Below are positions 10,002 through 22,563 of a stretch of 64,000 nucleotides of DNA, one piece after another; the first letter of the stretch is position 1; each line of letters begins with the position of its first letter. The translations under genes and the position numbers were made by a program. Below the pieces are notes generated by a model. It had not been told where the DNA came from, searched no databases, and worked only from the letters and a program-made list of their open reading frames with translations. This DNA comes from Marinilabiliales bacterium (GTDB lineage: Bacteria > Bacteroidota > Bacteroidia > Bacteroidales > ML635J-15). Where the stretch lies: the NCBI GenBank assembly GCA_002869385.1, contig PKTB01000010.1:62001-126000 (forward strand), in the 5' to 3' direction.

Positions 10002-10448
10002 ATGGATTTAAGTAGCTTAAAACCAGCAGAAGGTTCTGTTAAAAATAAGAAGAGAATCGGTAGAGGTCAGGGATCTGGTAGAGGCGGAACTTCTACAAGA
10101 GGTCACAAAGGTGCTAAGTCAAGATCTGGATATAGCAGAAAAATTGGTTTTGAAGGTGGACAGATGCCATTACAGAGAACTTCTCCAAAATATGGTTTTA
10201 AAAACCGTAACAGAGTTGAGTATAAAGGCGTCAACGTAGCTACATTACAAGAACTTGCTGATAAAAAGAAAATTGACAATATTGATCAGGAAACTTTAAT
10301 CGTTAATTGTTTAGTTTCAAGAAGAGACCTTGTTAAAATTCTTGGAAACGGAGAATTGAAAGCAAAGCTTAGTGTTAAAGCACATGCTTTTTCAAAATCA
10401 GCAATCGAGAAAATTGAAGCTGCAGGTGGAAACGTTGAAAAAATTTAG
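10002..10448 (+). CDS. rplO: 50S ribosomal protein L15
   Basis: Large-subunit L15 (148 aa). The glycine/arginine-rich N-terminus (RIGRGQGSGRGGTSTRGHKG) that threads through rRNA and the GFEGGQMPLQRTSPKYGF motif are clear. The C-terminal globular part ends with AIEKIEAAGGNVEKI. It ends two bases before secY. Confidence 0.98.
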   Translation: MDLSSLKPAEGSVKNKKRIGRGQGSGRGGTSTRGHKGAKSRSGYSRKIGFEGGQMPLQRTSPKYGFKNRNRVEYKGVNVATLQELADKKKIDNIDQETLIVNCLVSRRDLVKILGNGELKAKLSVKAHAFSKSAIEKIEAAGGNVEKI

Positions 10449-10450
10449 TA

Positions 10451-11785
10451 ATGAAGAGATTTATTGAAACCTTAAAAAATATTTACAAGATAGAAGATCT
10501 GAGATCCAGAATTCTTCTTACTTTGGGATATATATTGATTTATAGATTAGGAGCTCATATCGTTTTACCTGGTATTGATCCTAATCAATTGGCTGGTCTG
10601 CAGAATCAAACATCAACCGGTGTTTTGAGTTTGTTAGATATGTTTTCCGGAGGTGCATTTTCAAATGCGTCTATATTCGCATTAGGTATCATGCCGTATA
10701 TCTCTGCTAGTATTGTTGTTCAGCTTTTAGGAATTGCTGTTCCTTACTTCCAGAGACTACAAAGAGAAGGCGAAAGTGGAAGAAAGAAAATAAATCAAAT
10801 TACCCGTTACTTAACAGTTGCTATTTTGTTGCTTCAGGCTCCAACTTACGTTGCCAACCTGCATGCACAATTAATGCCGCAAGCATTTATTCTTAAAGGA
10901 ACATTCTTTACTTTATCGTCAGTATTAATATTGACAGCAGGAACAATGTTTGTAATGTGGTTAGGTGAAAAAATCACAGACAGAGGTATTGGAAACGGAA
11001 TTTCGCTAATCATTATGATTGGTATTATCGCTAGATTACCTTATGCATTTCTTGGTGAAGCTATCACAAGATTTGAAGAAGTTGGTGGTGGTTTAATCCT
11101 ATTATTACTTGAAATTGTAGCACTGTTTGTAATCTTTATGGTTTCTATTGCTCTTGTGCAGGCTGTACGTCGTATTCCTGTACAGTACGCAAAAAGAGTT
11201 GTAGGTAATAAACAATATGGTGGTGTAAGACAATATATCCCATTAAAAGTAAATGCTGCTGGCGTTATGCCAATCATCTTTGCACAGGCACTAATGTTTG
11301 TCCCAATGATGTTAGCAGGATTTGGAGGTGAAAGTATGGGAGCATTTGCAGCGGCATTTGCTAATTATACCGGTTTTTGGTATAACTTTACATTTGCCGT
11401 ATTGATTATCTTATTTACTTATTTTTATACTGCCGTTACAATCAATCCGGGCCAAATGGCTGATGATATGAAAAAGAACGGTGGTTTTATTCCTGGAATT
11501 AAACCAGGTAAAAAGACAGTAGAATTCTTGGATAATATTATGTCAAGAATTACCTTACAAGGATCTATTTTCCTTGCATTAATCGCAATATTACCTTCGT
11601 TGGTTATGTTAGCAGGAGTTAATGGACAATTTGCACAGTTCTTTGGAGGAACATCATTGCTTATTCTGGTAGGTGTTGTATTGGATACATTACAACAAAT
11701 TGAAAGTCACTTATTGATGCGCCATTATGATGGTTTAACAAAGAGTGGCCGTATAAAAGGTAGAGGATCATCTTCTGCCATTTAA
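10451..11785 (+). CDS. secY: Protein translocase subunit SecY
   Basis: SecY (444 aa) is the pore subunit of the Sec translocon in the inner membrane. About ten hydrophobic segments can be seen. Recognisable motifs are LGIMPYISASIVVQLL (TM2), the cytoplasmic RLQREGESGRKKINQITRY loop, WLGEKITDRGIGNGISLII, and the C-terminal SHLLMRHYDG. It is the only membrane gene inside the ribosomal block, its standard place at the end of the spc part. Confidence 0.98.
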   Translation: MKRFIETLKNIYKIEDLRSRILLTLGYILIYRLGAHIVLPGIDPNQLAGLQNQTSTGVLSLLDMFSGGAFSNASIFALGIMPYISASIVVQLLGIAVPYFQRLQREGESGRKKINQITRYLTVAILLLQAPTYVANLHAQLMPQAFILKGTFFTLSSVLILTAGTMFVMWLGEKITDRGIGNGISLIIMIGIIARLPYAFLGEAITRFEEVGGGLILLLLEIVALFVIFMVSIALVQAVRRIPVQYAKRVVGNKQYGGVRQYIPLKVNAAGVMPIIFAQALMFVPMMLAGFGGESMGAFAAAFANYTGFWYNFTFAVLIILFTYFYTAVTINPGQMADDMKKNGGFIPGIKPGKKTVEFLDNIMSRITLQGSIFLALIAILPSLVMLAGVNGQFAQFFGGTSLLILVGVVLDTLQQIESHLLMRHYDGLTKSGRIKGRGSSSAI

Positions 11786-11803
11786 AAAGAAAAATGTTCT
11801 TTG

Positions 11804-12583
11804 ATGATATTTTTAAAGTCGAAAGAAGAGATTGAATTAATGCGCCAAAGTAACTTGCTAGTGTATAGAACACATGCAATGTTAGCGGCTGAAATTGTTG
11901 AAGGCGTTTCAACTCTAAAACTCGACAAACTAGCTGAAGAATTCATTAGAGATAATGGAGGAATTCCTGGATTCTTGAACTATAACGGATTTCCAAATAC
12001 TTTATGTATTTCGATTAATGATGTTGTTGTTCATGGTATTCCAAAAGGAAATCAGCTAAAATCCGGAGATATTGTTTCGATTGATTGCGGAGCAGTATTA
12101 AACGGTTTTAACGGAGACTCGTGCTATACTTTTGAAGTAGTAGAAGTAAATCCTGAAGTAAAAGCTCTATTGGTGTGTACAAAAGAATGCTTATACAAAG
12201 GAATTGAGAAGGCTGTAGCTGGGAATAGATTAGGAGATGTAGGATATGCTATTCAAAAACATGCAGAGTCACACGGTTACTCGGTTGTCAGAGAGTTGGT
12301 AGGACATGGAATTGGTAAAAACCTCCACGAAGAACCAGAAGTGCCAAATTATGGTAAACCTGGGAGAGGAGTAAAACTAAGTGAAGGAATGACAATCGCG
12401 ATTGAACCAATGATAAATATGGGAAGGAAAGAGATTTATCAGGAGAGAGATCATTGGACAATCAAAACAAGAGATGGTAAACCGTCTGCTCATTTTGAGC
12501 ATACTATTGCTATTTCAAAAGGCGAAGCAGATATTTTATCTGACTTTAGTTTAATTGAAGAAGTTTTAAATAAAAAGGATTAA
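11804..12583 (+). CDS. map: Methionine aminopeptidase, type I
   Basis: Cytosolic metallopeptidase (259 aa) that removes the initiator methionine. All expected metal and catalytic residues are visible: His in VVHGIP, Asp in SIDCG, Asp in NGDSC, His in GHGIG, Glu in IEPM and Glu in HFEHT. ATG at 11804 ([14 protein letters not shown]) is preferred over a TTG one codon earlier. It lies between secY and infA as in most Bacteroidota. Confidence 0.97.
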   Translation: MIFLKSKEEIELMRQSNLLVYRTHAMLAAEIVEGVSTLKLDKLAEEFIRDNGGIPGFLNYNGFPNTLCISINDVVVHGIPKGNQLKSGDIVSIDCGAVLNGFNGDSCYTFEVVEVNPEVKALLVCTKECLYKGIEKAVAGNRLGDVGYAIQKHAESHGYSVVRELVGHGIGKNLHEEPEVPNYGKPGRGVKLSEGMTIAIEPMINMGRKEIYQERDHWTIKTRDGKPSAHFEHTIAISKGEADILSDFSLIEEVLNKKD

Positions 12584-12590
12584 ATTATTT

Positions 12591-12809
12591 ATGGCAAAAC
12601 AACCTTCTATAGAATTAGATGGCACTATTATCGAAGCACTATCAAATGCGATGTTTCGTGTTGAGCTTGAAAATGGGCACATTATTATTGCTCATATTTC
12701 AGGAAAAATGCGTATGCATTATATCAGAATATTGCCAGGTGATAAAGTAAAACTAGAGATGTCGCCTTACGATTTAACTAAGGGGCGTATTACGTACAGG
12801 TACAAATAA
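12591..12809 (+). CDS. infA: Translation initiation factor IF-1
   Basis: IF-1 (72 aa), an OB-fold protein that occupies the ribosomal A site during initiation. [44 protein letters not shown] and the [10 protein letters not shown] end are all typical. Normal length. Confidence 0.98.
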   Translation: MAKQPSIELDGTIIEALSNAMFRVELENGHIIIAHISGKMRMHYIRILPGDKVKLEMSPYDLTKGRITYRYK

Positions 12810-12824
12810 AAAAGATTTTATAAA

Positions 12825-12941
12825 ATGAAAGTTAGAGCATCTGTAAAGAAAAGAAGTGACGATTGTAAGATCGTTAGACGCAAAGGAAGAGTTTACGTGA
12901 TTAATAAGAAAAACCCTAAGTTTAAAAAGCGTCAGGGATAA
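12825..12941 (+). CDS. rpmJ: 50S ribosomal protein L36
   Basis: Very small L36 (38 aa) beginning [10 protein letters not shown] and ending NPKFKKRQG. It has a single Cys (DDCKIVRR), so it is not the classical four-ligand zinc form; this is common in Bacteroidota. Its place between infA and rpsM is universal. Confidence 0.96.
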   Translation: MKVRASVKKRSDDCKIVRRKGRVYVINKKNPKFKKRQG

Positions 12942-12973
12942 TAATTAATAACAATTAAAACAACAAAAAGAAT

Positions 12974-13339
12974 ATGGCAAGAATAGCAGGTGTAGACATA
13001 CCTAATAATAAGCGTGGTGAAATAGCGCTTACCTACATCTACGGTATTGGTCGTAGCAGAGCTAACAAGATATTGCAAGAAGCTGATGTTGATTTCAATA
13101 TTAAGGCAAAAGACTGGAATGATGATCAGATTGCTGCAATTCGTCAGGCAGTCGGTCAATATCGCCTTGAAGGTGAATTACGTTCTGAAGTACAGTTAAA
13201 TATCAAGCGTTTGCAGGATATTGGATGTTATCGTGGTATTCGTCATCGTATCGGACTTCCGTTAAGAGGACAGAAAACTAAAAATAACGCGAGAACTCGT
13301 AGAGGTAAAAAGAAAACTATTGCCAACAAAAATAAATAA
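12974..13339 (+). CDS. rpsM: 30S ribosomal protein S13
   Basis: Small-subunit head protein S13 (121 aa), contacting the P-site tRNA and the 50S bridges. [21 protein letters not shown], the helix-two-turn-helix centre and [28 protein letters not shown] are diagnostic. Full length. Confidence 0.98.
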   Translation: MARIAGVDIPNNKRGEIALTYIYGIGRSRANKILQEADVDFNIKAKDWNDDQIAAIRQAVGQYRLEGELRSEVQLNIKRLQDIGCYRGIRHRIGLPLRGQKTKNNARTRRGKKKTIANKNK

Positions 13340-13346
13340 TTGAGAT

Positions 13347-13736
13347 ATGGCTAAGAAAGCAAGAGTTACAAAAAAGCGTGTAGTAAAAGTAGAACCTACA
13401 GGACAAGCTCACATTCACACTTCGTTTAATAACATTATTGTTACTTTAACAAACAACGAATGACAGGTTATTTCATGGTCTTCATCAGGTAAGAACGGTT
13501 TTAGAGGAAGCAAGAAAAACACTCCTTATGCTGGTCAAATGGCTGCAGAGGATTGTGGGAAAAAAGCTTTCGATTTGGGACTAAGAAAAGTTAAGGCTTT
13601 TGTTAAAGGTCCTGGTGCAGGTAGAGAATCTGCAATCAGAACACTTCATAACCTGGGTATAGAAGTTACCGAAATTGTTGATGTTACTCCATTACCACAT
13701 AATGGGTGTCGTCCATCAAAGAGAAGAAGAGTTTAA
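13347..13736 (+). CDS. rpsK: 30S ribosomal protein S11, with an in-frame TGA
   Basis: S11 (129 codons) forms the 30S platform and is essential. The frame is complete from [10 protein letters not shown] to [12 protein letters not shown] except for one TGA at 13461-13463, in the segment TLTNNE-stop-QVISWSS. Families have Gly here, so GGA to TGA is the simplest cause. A selenocysteine reading is unlikely because the family residue is Gly, not Cys. If the stop were real, only about 38 residues would be made from an essential gene, so a consensus error, a readthrough mechanism or a second gene copy is needed. Confidence 0.93.
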
Positions 13737-13765
13737 TATTCATATTAAATTAAAGAATTTAAGTA

Positions 13766-14359
13766 ATGGCAAGATATAGAGGTCCACAATCAAAAATCGC
13801 TAGAAAATTTGGCGAGCCAATTTTCGGCCCTGATAAAGTTTTGGAAAAAAAGAATTATCCTCCAGGCTTTCATGGTTTGAATAAAAAGAGAAGAAAAACT
13901 TCTGAATATGGTATTCAGCTTAAAGAAAAACAAAAAGCTAAGTACACTTATGGAGTTTTAGAAAAACAATTTAGAAATGTTTTCGCAAAAGCTACAAGAG
14001 CTAAAGGTGTTACAGGTGTTGTATTATTACAAATGCTGGAATCAAGATTAGACAATATTGTTTATCGTTTAGGTGTTGCTCCATCAAGAGCTGCTGCCAG
14101 ACAAATGGTAACACACAGACACATCTTAGTTAATGGCGATATTTGTAATATCCCATCTGCTTCTATTAAACCTGGTGACATTGTTGCAGTTCGTGAAAAA
14201 TCAAAATCTCTCGAAATGGTAACAAACTCACTAAATGGGTTTAATCACAGTAAATACCCTTGGATCGAATGGGATGAGGAAGCTGTAGCAGGTAAATTTA
14301 TGTCTGTTCCGGAAAGAGAAGACATTCCTGAGAACATTAAAGAACAGTTAATAGTTTAA
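13766..14359 (+). CDS. rpsD: 30S ribosomal protein S4
   Basis: S4 (197 aa), a primary 16S rRNA binder. [27 protein letters not shown] and the S4 RNA-binding domain ([13 protein letters not shown] to HRHILVNG, residues about 90-125) are visible. It ends with [11 protein letters not shown], typical of Bacteroidota. It lacks the zinc-binding Cys cluster found in some phyla. Confidence 0.98.
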   Translation: MARYRGPQSKIARKFGEPIFGPDKVLEKKNYPPGFHGLNKKRRKTSEYGIQLKEKQKAKYTYGVLEKQFRNVFAKATRAKGVTGVVLLQMLESRLDNIVYRLGVAPSRAAARQMVTHRHILVNGDICNIPSASIKPGDIVAVREKSKSLEMVTNSLNGFNHSKYPWIEWDEEAVAGKFMSVPEREDIPENIKEQLIV

Positions 14360-14385
14360 TTGTATTCAAAATAAAAGATAATTAA

Positions 14386-15378
14386 ATGGCAATTTTAGCG
14401 TTTCAAAAACCTGATAAAGTTATAATGCTCGAGGCTGATGATTTTCATGGAAAATTTGAATTTCGTCCGTTGGAACCGGGATACGGTATAACTGTTGGTA
14501 ATGCCCTAAGAAGAATTCTATTATCTTCATTAGAAGGTTTTGCAATTTCTTCAGTTAAAATCGAAGGCGTTGACCATGAGTTTAGTACTATCCCTGGAGT
14601 AATGGAAGATGTAACAGAAATTATTCTTCAATTAAAGCAAATTAGGTTTAAGCAGCAAATCGATGACGTAAACCAGGAAAATGTAAGCATTACAATTTCT
14701 GGTCAGGAAGAATTCAGAGCCGGTGATATCGGTAAGTTCTTATCTGGTTTTAAAATCCTTAACCCTGAATTACTTATTTGCAGAATGAGTGCAGGTGTTG
14801 AATTGAAGATGGAACTTAACATCATCAAAGGTAGAGGATATGTACCACCAGAGGAGAATAAACCTTTAGATGAAGTTATCGGTGTAATTCCTATTGGATC
14901 AATTTTTACTCCAATTCGCAACGTAAGATACTATATTGAAAACATGCGTGTTGAGCCAAAAACTGACTATGAAAAGTTGATTATTGAAATAGATACAGAC
15001 GGATCTATTCATCCAAAAGAAGCTCTTAAAGAAGCAGCTAAAATTCTTATTCATCACTTTATGTTATTATCAGATGAGAAGATTACTCTCGATTCTGATG
15101 AGAAACATGATAATGATGAATTTGATGAGGAAGTACTCAGAATGCGTCAGCTTCTTAAGACCAAATTGGTTGATCTTGACCTTTCTGTTCGTGCTTTAAA
15201 TTGTCTGAAAGCTGCTGAAGTTGAAACTTTAGGAGATCTTGTACAATTTAATAAAACAGATTTATTAAAATTAAGAAACTTTGGTAAAAAATCTCTTACA
15301 GAATTAGAGAATTTGCTAGATGTGAAAAATCTGAATTTTTGTATGGATACATCAAAATATAAGTTGGATAAGGAATAA
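14386..15378 (+). CDS. rpoA: RNA polymerase alpha subunit
   Basis: Alpha subunit (330 aa), scaffold of core RNA polymerase. The N-terminal dimerisation domain shows [18 protein letters not shown] and the CTD (from about residue 255) shows [22 protein letters not shown] and [13 protein letters not shown]. Near the end the family has FGMD; here it is FCMD, with TGT at 15340-15342 in place of GGT, one G-to-T change. The KYKLDKE ending is normal. Confidence 0.97.
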   Translation: MAILAFQKPDKVIMLEADDFHGKFEFRPLEPGYGITVGNALRRILLSSLEGFAISSVKIEGVDHEFSTIPGVMEDVTEIILQLKQIRFKQQIDDVNQENVSITISGQEEFRAGDIGKFLSGFKILNPELLICRMSAGVELKMELNIIKGRGYVPPEENKPLDEVIGVIPIGSIFTPIRNVRYYIENMRVEPKTDYEKLIIEIDTDGSIHPKEALKEAAKILIHHFMLLSDEKITLDSDEKHDNDEFDEEVLRMRQLLKTKLVDLDLSVRALNCLKAAEVETLGDLVQFNKTDLLKLRNFGKKSLTELENLLDVKNLNFCMDTSKYKLDKE

Positions 15379-15389
15379 TATTGTAAGAA

Positions 15390-16043
15390 ATGAGACATAA
15401 TAAATCAATAAATCATTTAGGAAGAACAAGCGCACATAGAAAAGCGATGTTATCAAATATGTCATCTTCTTTAATAATGCATAAACGCATTACAACTACT
15501 GTTGCTAAAGCGAAAGCTCTAAAAAAATATGTAGAGCCTTTAATAACTAAAGCAAAAGAAGATACTACTCATAACAGAAGAATCGTTTTTAGCTATCTTG
15601 AAGATAAACAAGCAGTTTCTGAACTATTCCGTGAGGTTGTTGTTAAAGTTGGCGACAGACCAGGTGGATATACTAGAATTCTAAGAACAGGAACTCGCTT
15701 AGGTGATCGCGCTGAAATGTGTATAATAGAGCTAGTTGATTATAACGAAGCTATGCTTGAAGCAAAAGATTCAAAGAAAAAATCACGTCGTTCACGTAGA
15801 TCTAAAACAACTGCTACTAAAACAGAAGCACCTGTTGCTGAAGTAAAAGAAGAAGTTGAAACTCCTGTTGAAGAAGTTAAAGATGAAGTTGTTGAGGAAG
15901 TTAAAGAGGAGAAGGTAGAAGAGTTTAAGGAAGAGAAGGTAGAAAAGAAAGAGGAAGTAAAGGCCGAAGTTGAAAAACCTGCTGAAGAAGTGAAGGAAGA
16001 ACCTAAAGAAGAAGAAAACAAAGAAGACGATACTGAAAAATAA
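15390..16043 (+). CDS. rplQ: 50S ribosomal protein L17 with long acidic/basic tail
   Basis: The first about 120 residues are a normal L17 ([60 protein letters not shown]). They are followed by a low-complexity tail of about 90 residues: a short basic stretch ([11 protein letters not shown]), then many VEEVKEE-like repeats rich in Glu, Lys and Val. Bacteroidota L17 proteins often have Lys/Ala or Glu-rich extensions; the role of this tail is unknown. This is the last gene before a clear terminator. Confidence 0.96.
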   Translation: MRHNKSINHLGRTSAHRKAMLSNMSSSLIMHKRITTTVAKAKALKKYVEPLITKAKEDTTHNRRIVFSYLEDKQAVSELFREVVVKVGDRPGGYTRILRTGTRLGDRAEMCIIELVDYNEAMLEAKDSKKKSRRSRRSKTTATKTEAPVAEVKEEVETPVEEVKDEVVEEVKEEKVEEFKEEKVEKKEEVKAEVEKPAEEVKEEPKEEENKEDDTEK

Positions 16044-16064
16044 TTCAGATCTAATAATATTGTG

Positions 16065-16095
16065 AAAAAGGGGGTAATTATTATCCCCTTTTTTA
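16065..16095 (+). terminator. Rho-independent terminator after rplQ
   Basis: The two arms aaaggggg and cccctttt around a short A/T loop form a G/C stem followed by a run of T. It closes the ribosomal superoperon 20-50 bases after the rplQ stop. A TAAATTTG box just downstream (16097-16104) matches the Bacteroidota -7 element and may start eno transcription, but no clear -33 TTTG is seen. Confidence 0.85.
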
Positions 16096-16114
16096 TTAAA
16101 TTTGGAATTCATAA

Positions 16115-17416
<1,302 letters not shown>

Positions 17417-17442
17417 CGACATTTTGACACATTAATTTTTAC

Positions 17443-17513
17443 AACGCTGCCTGATATTTACCATTTTGTCAGCTTTCTTAAGATGGCATAGTTTTGGTAA
17501 ATCAGGCAGCGTT
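17443..17513. repeat. 19-bp inverted repeat around the groESL promoter
   Basis: Left arm 17443-17463 and right arm 17495-17513 are perfect reverse complements over 19 bases (aacgctgcctga...ttacca), except for two extra bases in the left arm. The spacer is about 31 bases and contains most of a promoter-like sequence. It could be an operator for a dimeric regulator, a terminator for eno (no T run follows), or a structured leader. It does not match the CIRCE element that controls groE in many bacteria. Confidence 0.8.
17465..17496 (+). promoter_or_regulatory. Bacteroidota-type promoter for groES-groEL
   Basis: TTTG at 17465-17468, then exactly 20 bases, then TAGTTTTG at 17489-17496, matching the published Bacteroidota consensus TTTG-N19-21-TAnnTTTG. 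It ends 54 bases before the groES ATG. The -7 box overlaps the right arm of the inverted repeat by two bases, so a factor binding the repeat would compete with polymerase. Confidence 0.65.
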
Positions 17514-17550
17514 GAATTTTAATAATGTAAAACTAAAAATAAATAAAATT

Positions 17551-17832
17551 ATGGCTAAAATCGGAAGACCAATGTCAGGTAAGGTACTTGTTCAGCCACA
17601 AGAGGCAGAACAAAAGACTTCAAGTGGAATTATTATCCCTGATTCTGCTCAGGAAAAACCACAGAGAGGTAAAATTATTGCTATAGGAAACCAAAAAGGA
17701 GACGAACCAATGGAGGTGAAAGTTGGGGATATAGTACTTTATGGAAAATATAGCGGAACTGAATTAAAGATTGATGATAAAGACTTCTTGATAATGAATC
17801 AGGCAGATATTTTATTAGTGGTAGAAGAATAA
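17551..17832 (+). CDS. groES: Co-chaperonin GroES
   Basis: GroES (93 aa) is the lid of the GroEL folding chamber. The mobile-loop region EQKTSSGIIIPDSAQEKPQRG, GKYSGTELKIDDKDFLIM and the ADILLVVEE end are recognisable. The N-terminus reads RPMSGKVLVQP where most family members have a PLxDRVLV-like segment, which is unusual. ATG at 17551 is chosen because the frame upstream runs into the promoter. groEL follows after 29 bases. Confidence 0.95.
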   Translation: MAKIGRPMSGKVLVQPQEAEQKTSSGIIIPDSAQEKPQRGKIIAIGNQKGDEPMEVKVGDIVLYGKYSGTELKIDDKDFLIMNQADILLVVEE

Positions 17833-17849
17833 ACATTGGTTAATTTTAA

Positions 17850-19505
<1,656 letters not shown>

Positions 19506-19573
19506 TCCAATTCCGATTAAAGATAGTAGGACCTCTATGTTACGGGTCCGAAGCAATGTACCTATATATATCT

Positions 19574-19605
19574 AAGGCTTTCCTTTATGGAGAGCCTTTT
19601 TTTAA
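19574..19605 (+). terminator. Rho-independent terminator after groEL
   Basis: Arms aaggct and agcctt, extended by tcc/gga inside, are followed by a run of seven T. It closes groES-groEL and lies before the start of the next rightward gene, whose ATG is at 19629. Confidence 0.8.
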
Positions 19606-19628
19606 TTATTTTTGTAAAAATTGTAATT

Positions 19629-20570
19629 ATGTACAAATATCTATTTGGTCCGGTTCCTTCGCGTCGTTTGGGAATGTCACTAGGGATTGATCTTGTTCCT
19701 CGCAAAGTGTGTTCGCTTGACTGTGTATATTGTGAAGTAGGAGAAACAACAAAATTGACACTTGAAAGAAATGAATATATACTATACGACAAGGTAGTTG
19801 CAGAATTGAAACATTATTTTGATAATAACCCTGATCCGTATTACTTTACATTTTCAGGTTCGGGAGAACCAACATTAAATAGTAGAATTGGTGAAGTAAT
19901 TGACTTTGTGAAGGAGAGAAAGCCTAATGTTAAAGTTGCAGTTTTAACAAATGGTACAATATTCTCAAATCCTGATGTTAGAAATACATTGTTAAATGCA
20001 GATCTGGTATTGCCATCACTTGATGCTGTTGATGAAGATGCTTTTCAAAAAATAAATCGTCCAGCAAAAGGCCTTACTGCAAAAGATTGTGTAGATGGAT
20101 TAGTTAAATTTATCAAGGATTTTAAAGGGATTGTTTGGTTGGAGATATTTATCTTACCAGGATATAATGATAGTGAAGAAAACCTATTAAAATTAAAAGA
20201 AGCTGTTCATGAGATAAATCCTGATTTGGTTCAGTTAAACACACTTGATCGTCCTGGAACTATTGATGGTTTATTTCCTGCAAGTATTGAAGAACTTGAA
20301 GAAGTGATTAAAGTAATAGATTTTCCAAATACTAAAATCATTGCACGTGCCCCAAAACGTAAGGAACAGAAATCTTATCGTCAGGATGCTGAATCTGCTA
20401 TAATTGGTACAATTGCACGTCGCCCATGCACTGCACAAGACCTATCCGACATTTTGGGAATGCATATAAGTGAAGTAAATAAGTATCTGGATGTATTGGA
20501 AGCTGATGGAAAGATTCAAGTGACAAGACAGGAGAGGGGAGTTTTTTATTCGGTTGTTGGGCCCGTCTAA
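19629..20570 (+). CDS. Radical SAM protein with C-terminal winged-helix domain
   Basis: A 313-residue radical SAM protein. The cluster motif CSLDCVYC (about residues 28-35) would bind a 4Fe-4S cluster with S-adenosylmethionine, and GSGEPTLN is the typical glycine-rich follow-up. The start YKYLFGPVPSRRLGMSLGIDL and the overall shape place it in the COG0731-like group related to wybutosine-type radical SAM proteins. The last 70 residues look like a winged helix (TAQDLSDILGMHISEVNKYL). Substrate is unknown. ATG at 19629 gives the conserved start. Confidence 0.85.
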   Translation: MYKYLFGPVPSRRLGMSLGIDLVPRKVCSLDCVYCEVGETTKLTLERNEYILYDKVVAELKHYFDNNPDPYYFTFSGSGEPTLNSRIGEVIDFVKERKPNVKVAVLTNGTIFSNPDVRNTLLNADLVLPSLDAVDEDAFQKINRPAKGLTAKDCVDGLVKFIKDFKGIVWLEIFILPGYNDSEENLLKLKEAVHEINPDLVQLNTLDRPGTIDGLFPASIEELEEVIKVIDFPNTKIIARAPKRKEQKSYRQDAESAIIGTIARRPCTAQDLSDILGMHISEVNKYLDVLEADGKIQVTRQERGVFYSVVGPV

Positions 20571-20573
20571 TTT

Positions 20574-20611
20574 GACAGGTTAGCAATGGCCAATGCAATG
20601 GCCAACCTGTC
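20574..20611. terminator. Convergent hairpin between two gene ends
   Basis: gacaggtt (20574-20581) pairs with aacctgtc (20604-20611), and the loop holds two copies of caatggcca. It lies between two converging genes and reaches the stop codon of the leftward one. There is no T run, so a terminator role is likely but unproven. Confidence 0.5.
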
Positions 20612-21518
20612 AGGTTAGCCTTTGCCTAAATAAATACCTTCCAATAAAAAACGCTCCAACAAGTCCAATTATAACAAAATAAATATCAGAACTTGTGGTT
20701 ACAAAACTGTCAATTTCTGAATTTCCAAGAGATTGGTCACCGAGTTTATATGCGATAACTGCCATTGCGTTATTAAAGAAGTGGGCAAATATTGCAGGCC
20801 ATAGTGATTTACTATAATAAACCAGATATCCGAACAGAGCACCTAAAACTAAGCGTGGGAAAAAGCCGTAAAACTGCATATGAACTGCTGAAAATATAAT
20901 TGCGGATAAAATTATTGCTAAATGCGGTTTTTTTGTCCATTCAATCAAGTGTTTTTGAATTAATCCTCGAAACATCAGCTCTTCTCCAATTGCCGGGATA
21001 AGTGCCATGATAATCATATTTACTATAAAACCAAGAGTTCCGGAACCGGCAAGCATAAACTCTGTCATTCGTAAACCGGATTCTTCCATTCTTATCATTT
21101 CTTCTTCAATTCCTGACATACTAGCTGGCAAACTAATTGCCTGATTCCACATAATTATCAAATTCATGGCAGGTAAAATTGAGAAAATAAATAACGGAAT
21201 CAGAATATAATATAAGATTTTGGGACTTTTGTTCAATAATAAAAAGGAGCTTAATTTGTCCCCAAATAGCAGAGCTATTATAATAGGAGGAATCACAAAC
21301 GAAAACAGAGCATAAACAAGTTGTAAAACTTTTAGCAGATTTATCTCATAGTCCATATCTGCTGTAATACTGTCAATATTTTGCAATGCTTCAGAGTTTG
21401 TGTTGGCTGCAATAATACCGCCTATCATCTGACCAATCATTATGGAAATGAAAATACAGAACAGCATAATTGCTGATTTCTGAAGTGGGTTGAAATTATA
21501 TTTCTTTAATGTATTCAT
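20610..21518 (-). CDS. CPBP-family intramembrane metalloprotease
   Basis: A 302-residue membrane protein with about eight hydrophobic segments and the CPBP (Abi/CAAX-like) motif EELMFRG, followed by a His-containing segment (SAVHMQFYGFFPRLVLGALFGYLVY). Such proteins cleave membrane substrates or process prenylated peptides; the substrate here cannot be told. Its start overlaps the end of the preceding ribD frame by 23 bases, so the two are likely cotranscribed. Confidence 0.88.
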   Translation of the reverse strand: MNTLKKYNFNPLQKSAIMLFCIFISIMIGQMIGGIIAANTNSEALQNIDSITADMDYEINLLKVLQLVYALFSFVIPPIIIALLFGDKLSSFLLLNKSPKILYYILIPLFIFSILPAMNLIIMWNQAISLPASMSGIEEEMIRMEESGLRMTEFMLAGSGTLGFIVNMIIMALIPAIGEELMFRGLIQKHLIEWTKKPHLAIILSAIIFSAVHMQFYGFFPRLVLGALFGYLVYYSKSLWPAIFAHFFNNAMAVIAYKLGDQSLGNSEIDSFVTTSSDIYFVIIGLVGAFFIGRYLFRQRLT

Positions 21519-22563
21519 TTTTATAATAAATCTCTAGCTTGCTGTTTCCATAGTTTTTTGTACGGCTTGGAATAATATTTAAGATTGGAGACTTTACTCC
21601 ATTACCGAATTTTCTATCACCTGTAAAAACAAGAGCTTCGTCCCAAAAACCCTGGTTGATAAAGAAATCTAATGTTTGTGCTCCTCCTTCAATTACCACT
21701 GATTGAATTTCCAGACTGTATAGCACTTCTAAAATTTGCGGAATGATATTGATGTCAAAATTTATCTTGATACATTAGTAGTTTTTACCACTCTCATCTT
21801 TTAGAGAATTAAAGACAAGTGTGTGTGCCTGATTATCAAAAATCGCATAGGTTTTATCGAGTTGGCAAAACTGGTCAATTGTAATTCTTAAGGGGTTTCT
21901 ACCAGACCATTTTCTTGCTGTAAGTTGTGGATTGTCTAAAATAACAGTATTTGTCCCAACCATAAAAGCATCTTCTTCTGTACGCCATTTATGTACAAGC
22001 GCTTTACAAAGATCGTTTGTAATCCATGCAGGTTTCAAATCAGTTCCCGGTTTGCGAATGTAGTCTATATAACCGTCAAGTGTTTTTGCCCATTTTAAGA
22101 TAATATATGGGCGCTTCTTTTGATGATATGTGTAAAAACGTTTATTAAGCTCGATACACTCTTTCTCGAGTATTCCTGTTGTAACTTTAATCTTTGCGTT
22201 TTCAATAATTTCGACACCTTTCCCAGCTACCTGAAAATATGGATCAATGCTACCAATAACAACTTCGGGAATTCCTATTTCTGTAATCATTTTTGCACAA
22301 CTGGGAGTTTTACCAACATGAGCACATGGTTCTAGAGAAACATAAATAGTAGACTCTTTAAGTAATGATTTATCCTTAACAGAATTTACAGCATTGACTT
22401 CAGCATGAGCTTCGCCACATTTTCTGTGATATCCTTCGCCTATTATTTTACCCTCATGAACAATTACAGAACCAACCATGGGGTTTGGCGAAACACGTCC
22501 AATTCCTTTTTTTGCAAGCTCTATGCACCTGCGCATATATTTTTCAGCATCAGCAGAAATCAT
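21496..22563 (-). CDS. ribD: Riboflavin biosynthesis deaminase/reductase RibD, with an in-frame TAA
   Basis: Bifunctional RibD (356 codons) deaminates and reduces the pyrimidine intermediate of riboflavin synthesis. The N-terminal deaminase has the zinc motif HAEVNAV and PCAHVGKTPSC; the reductase has ILKWAKTLDGY and VGTNTVILDNPQLTAR. A TAA at 21775-21777 splits the last quarter (GKNY-stop-CIKINF); GAA to TAA fits. The rest reads on through VVIEGGAQTLDFFI, the conserved reductase segment. Its ATG overlaps the stop of the upstream outer-membrane gene. Confidence 0.9.

Noticed and set aside
13461..13463. Selenocysteine at the rpsK TGA
   Set aside because: The family has Gly, not Cys, at this position, and no stem-loop resembling a SECIS element is obvious after it.
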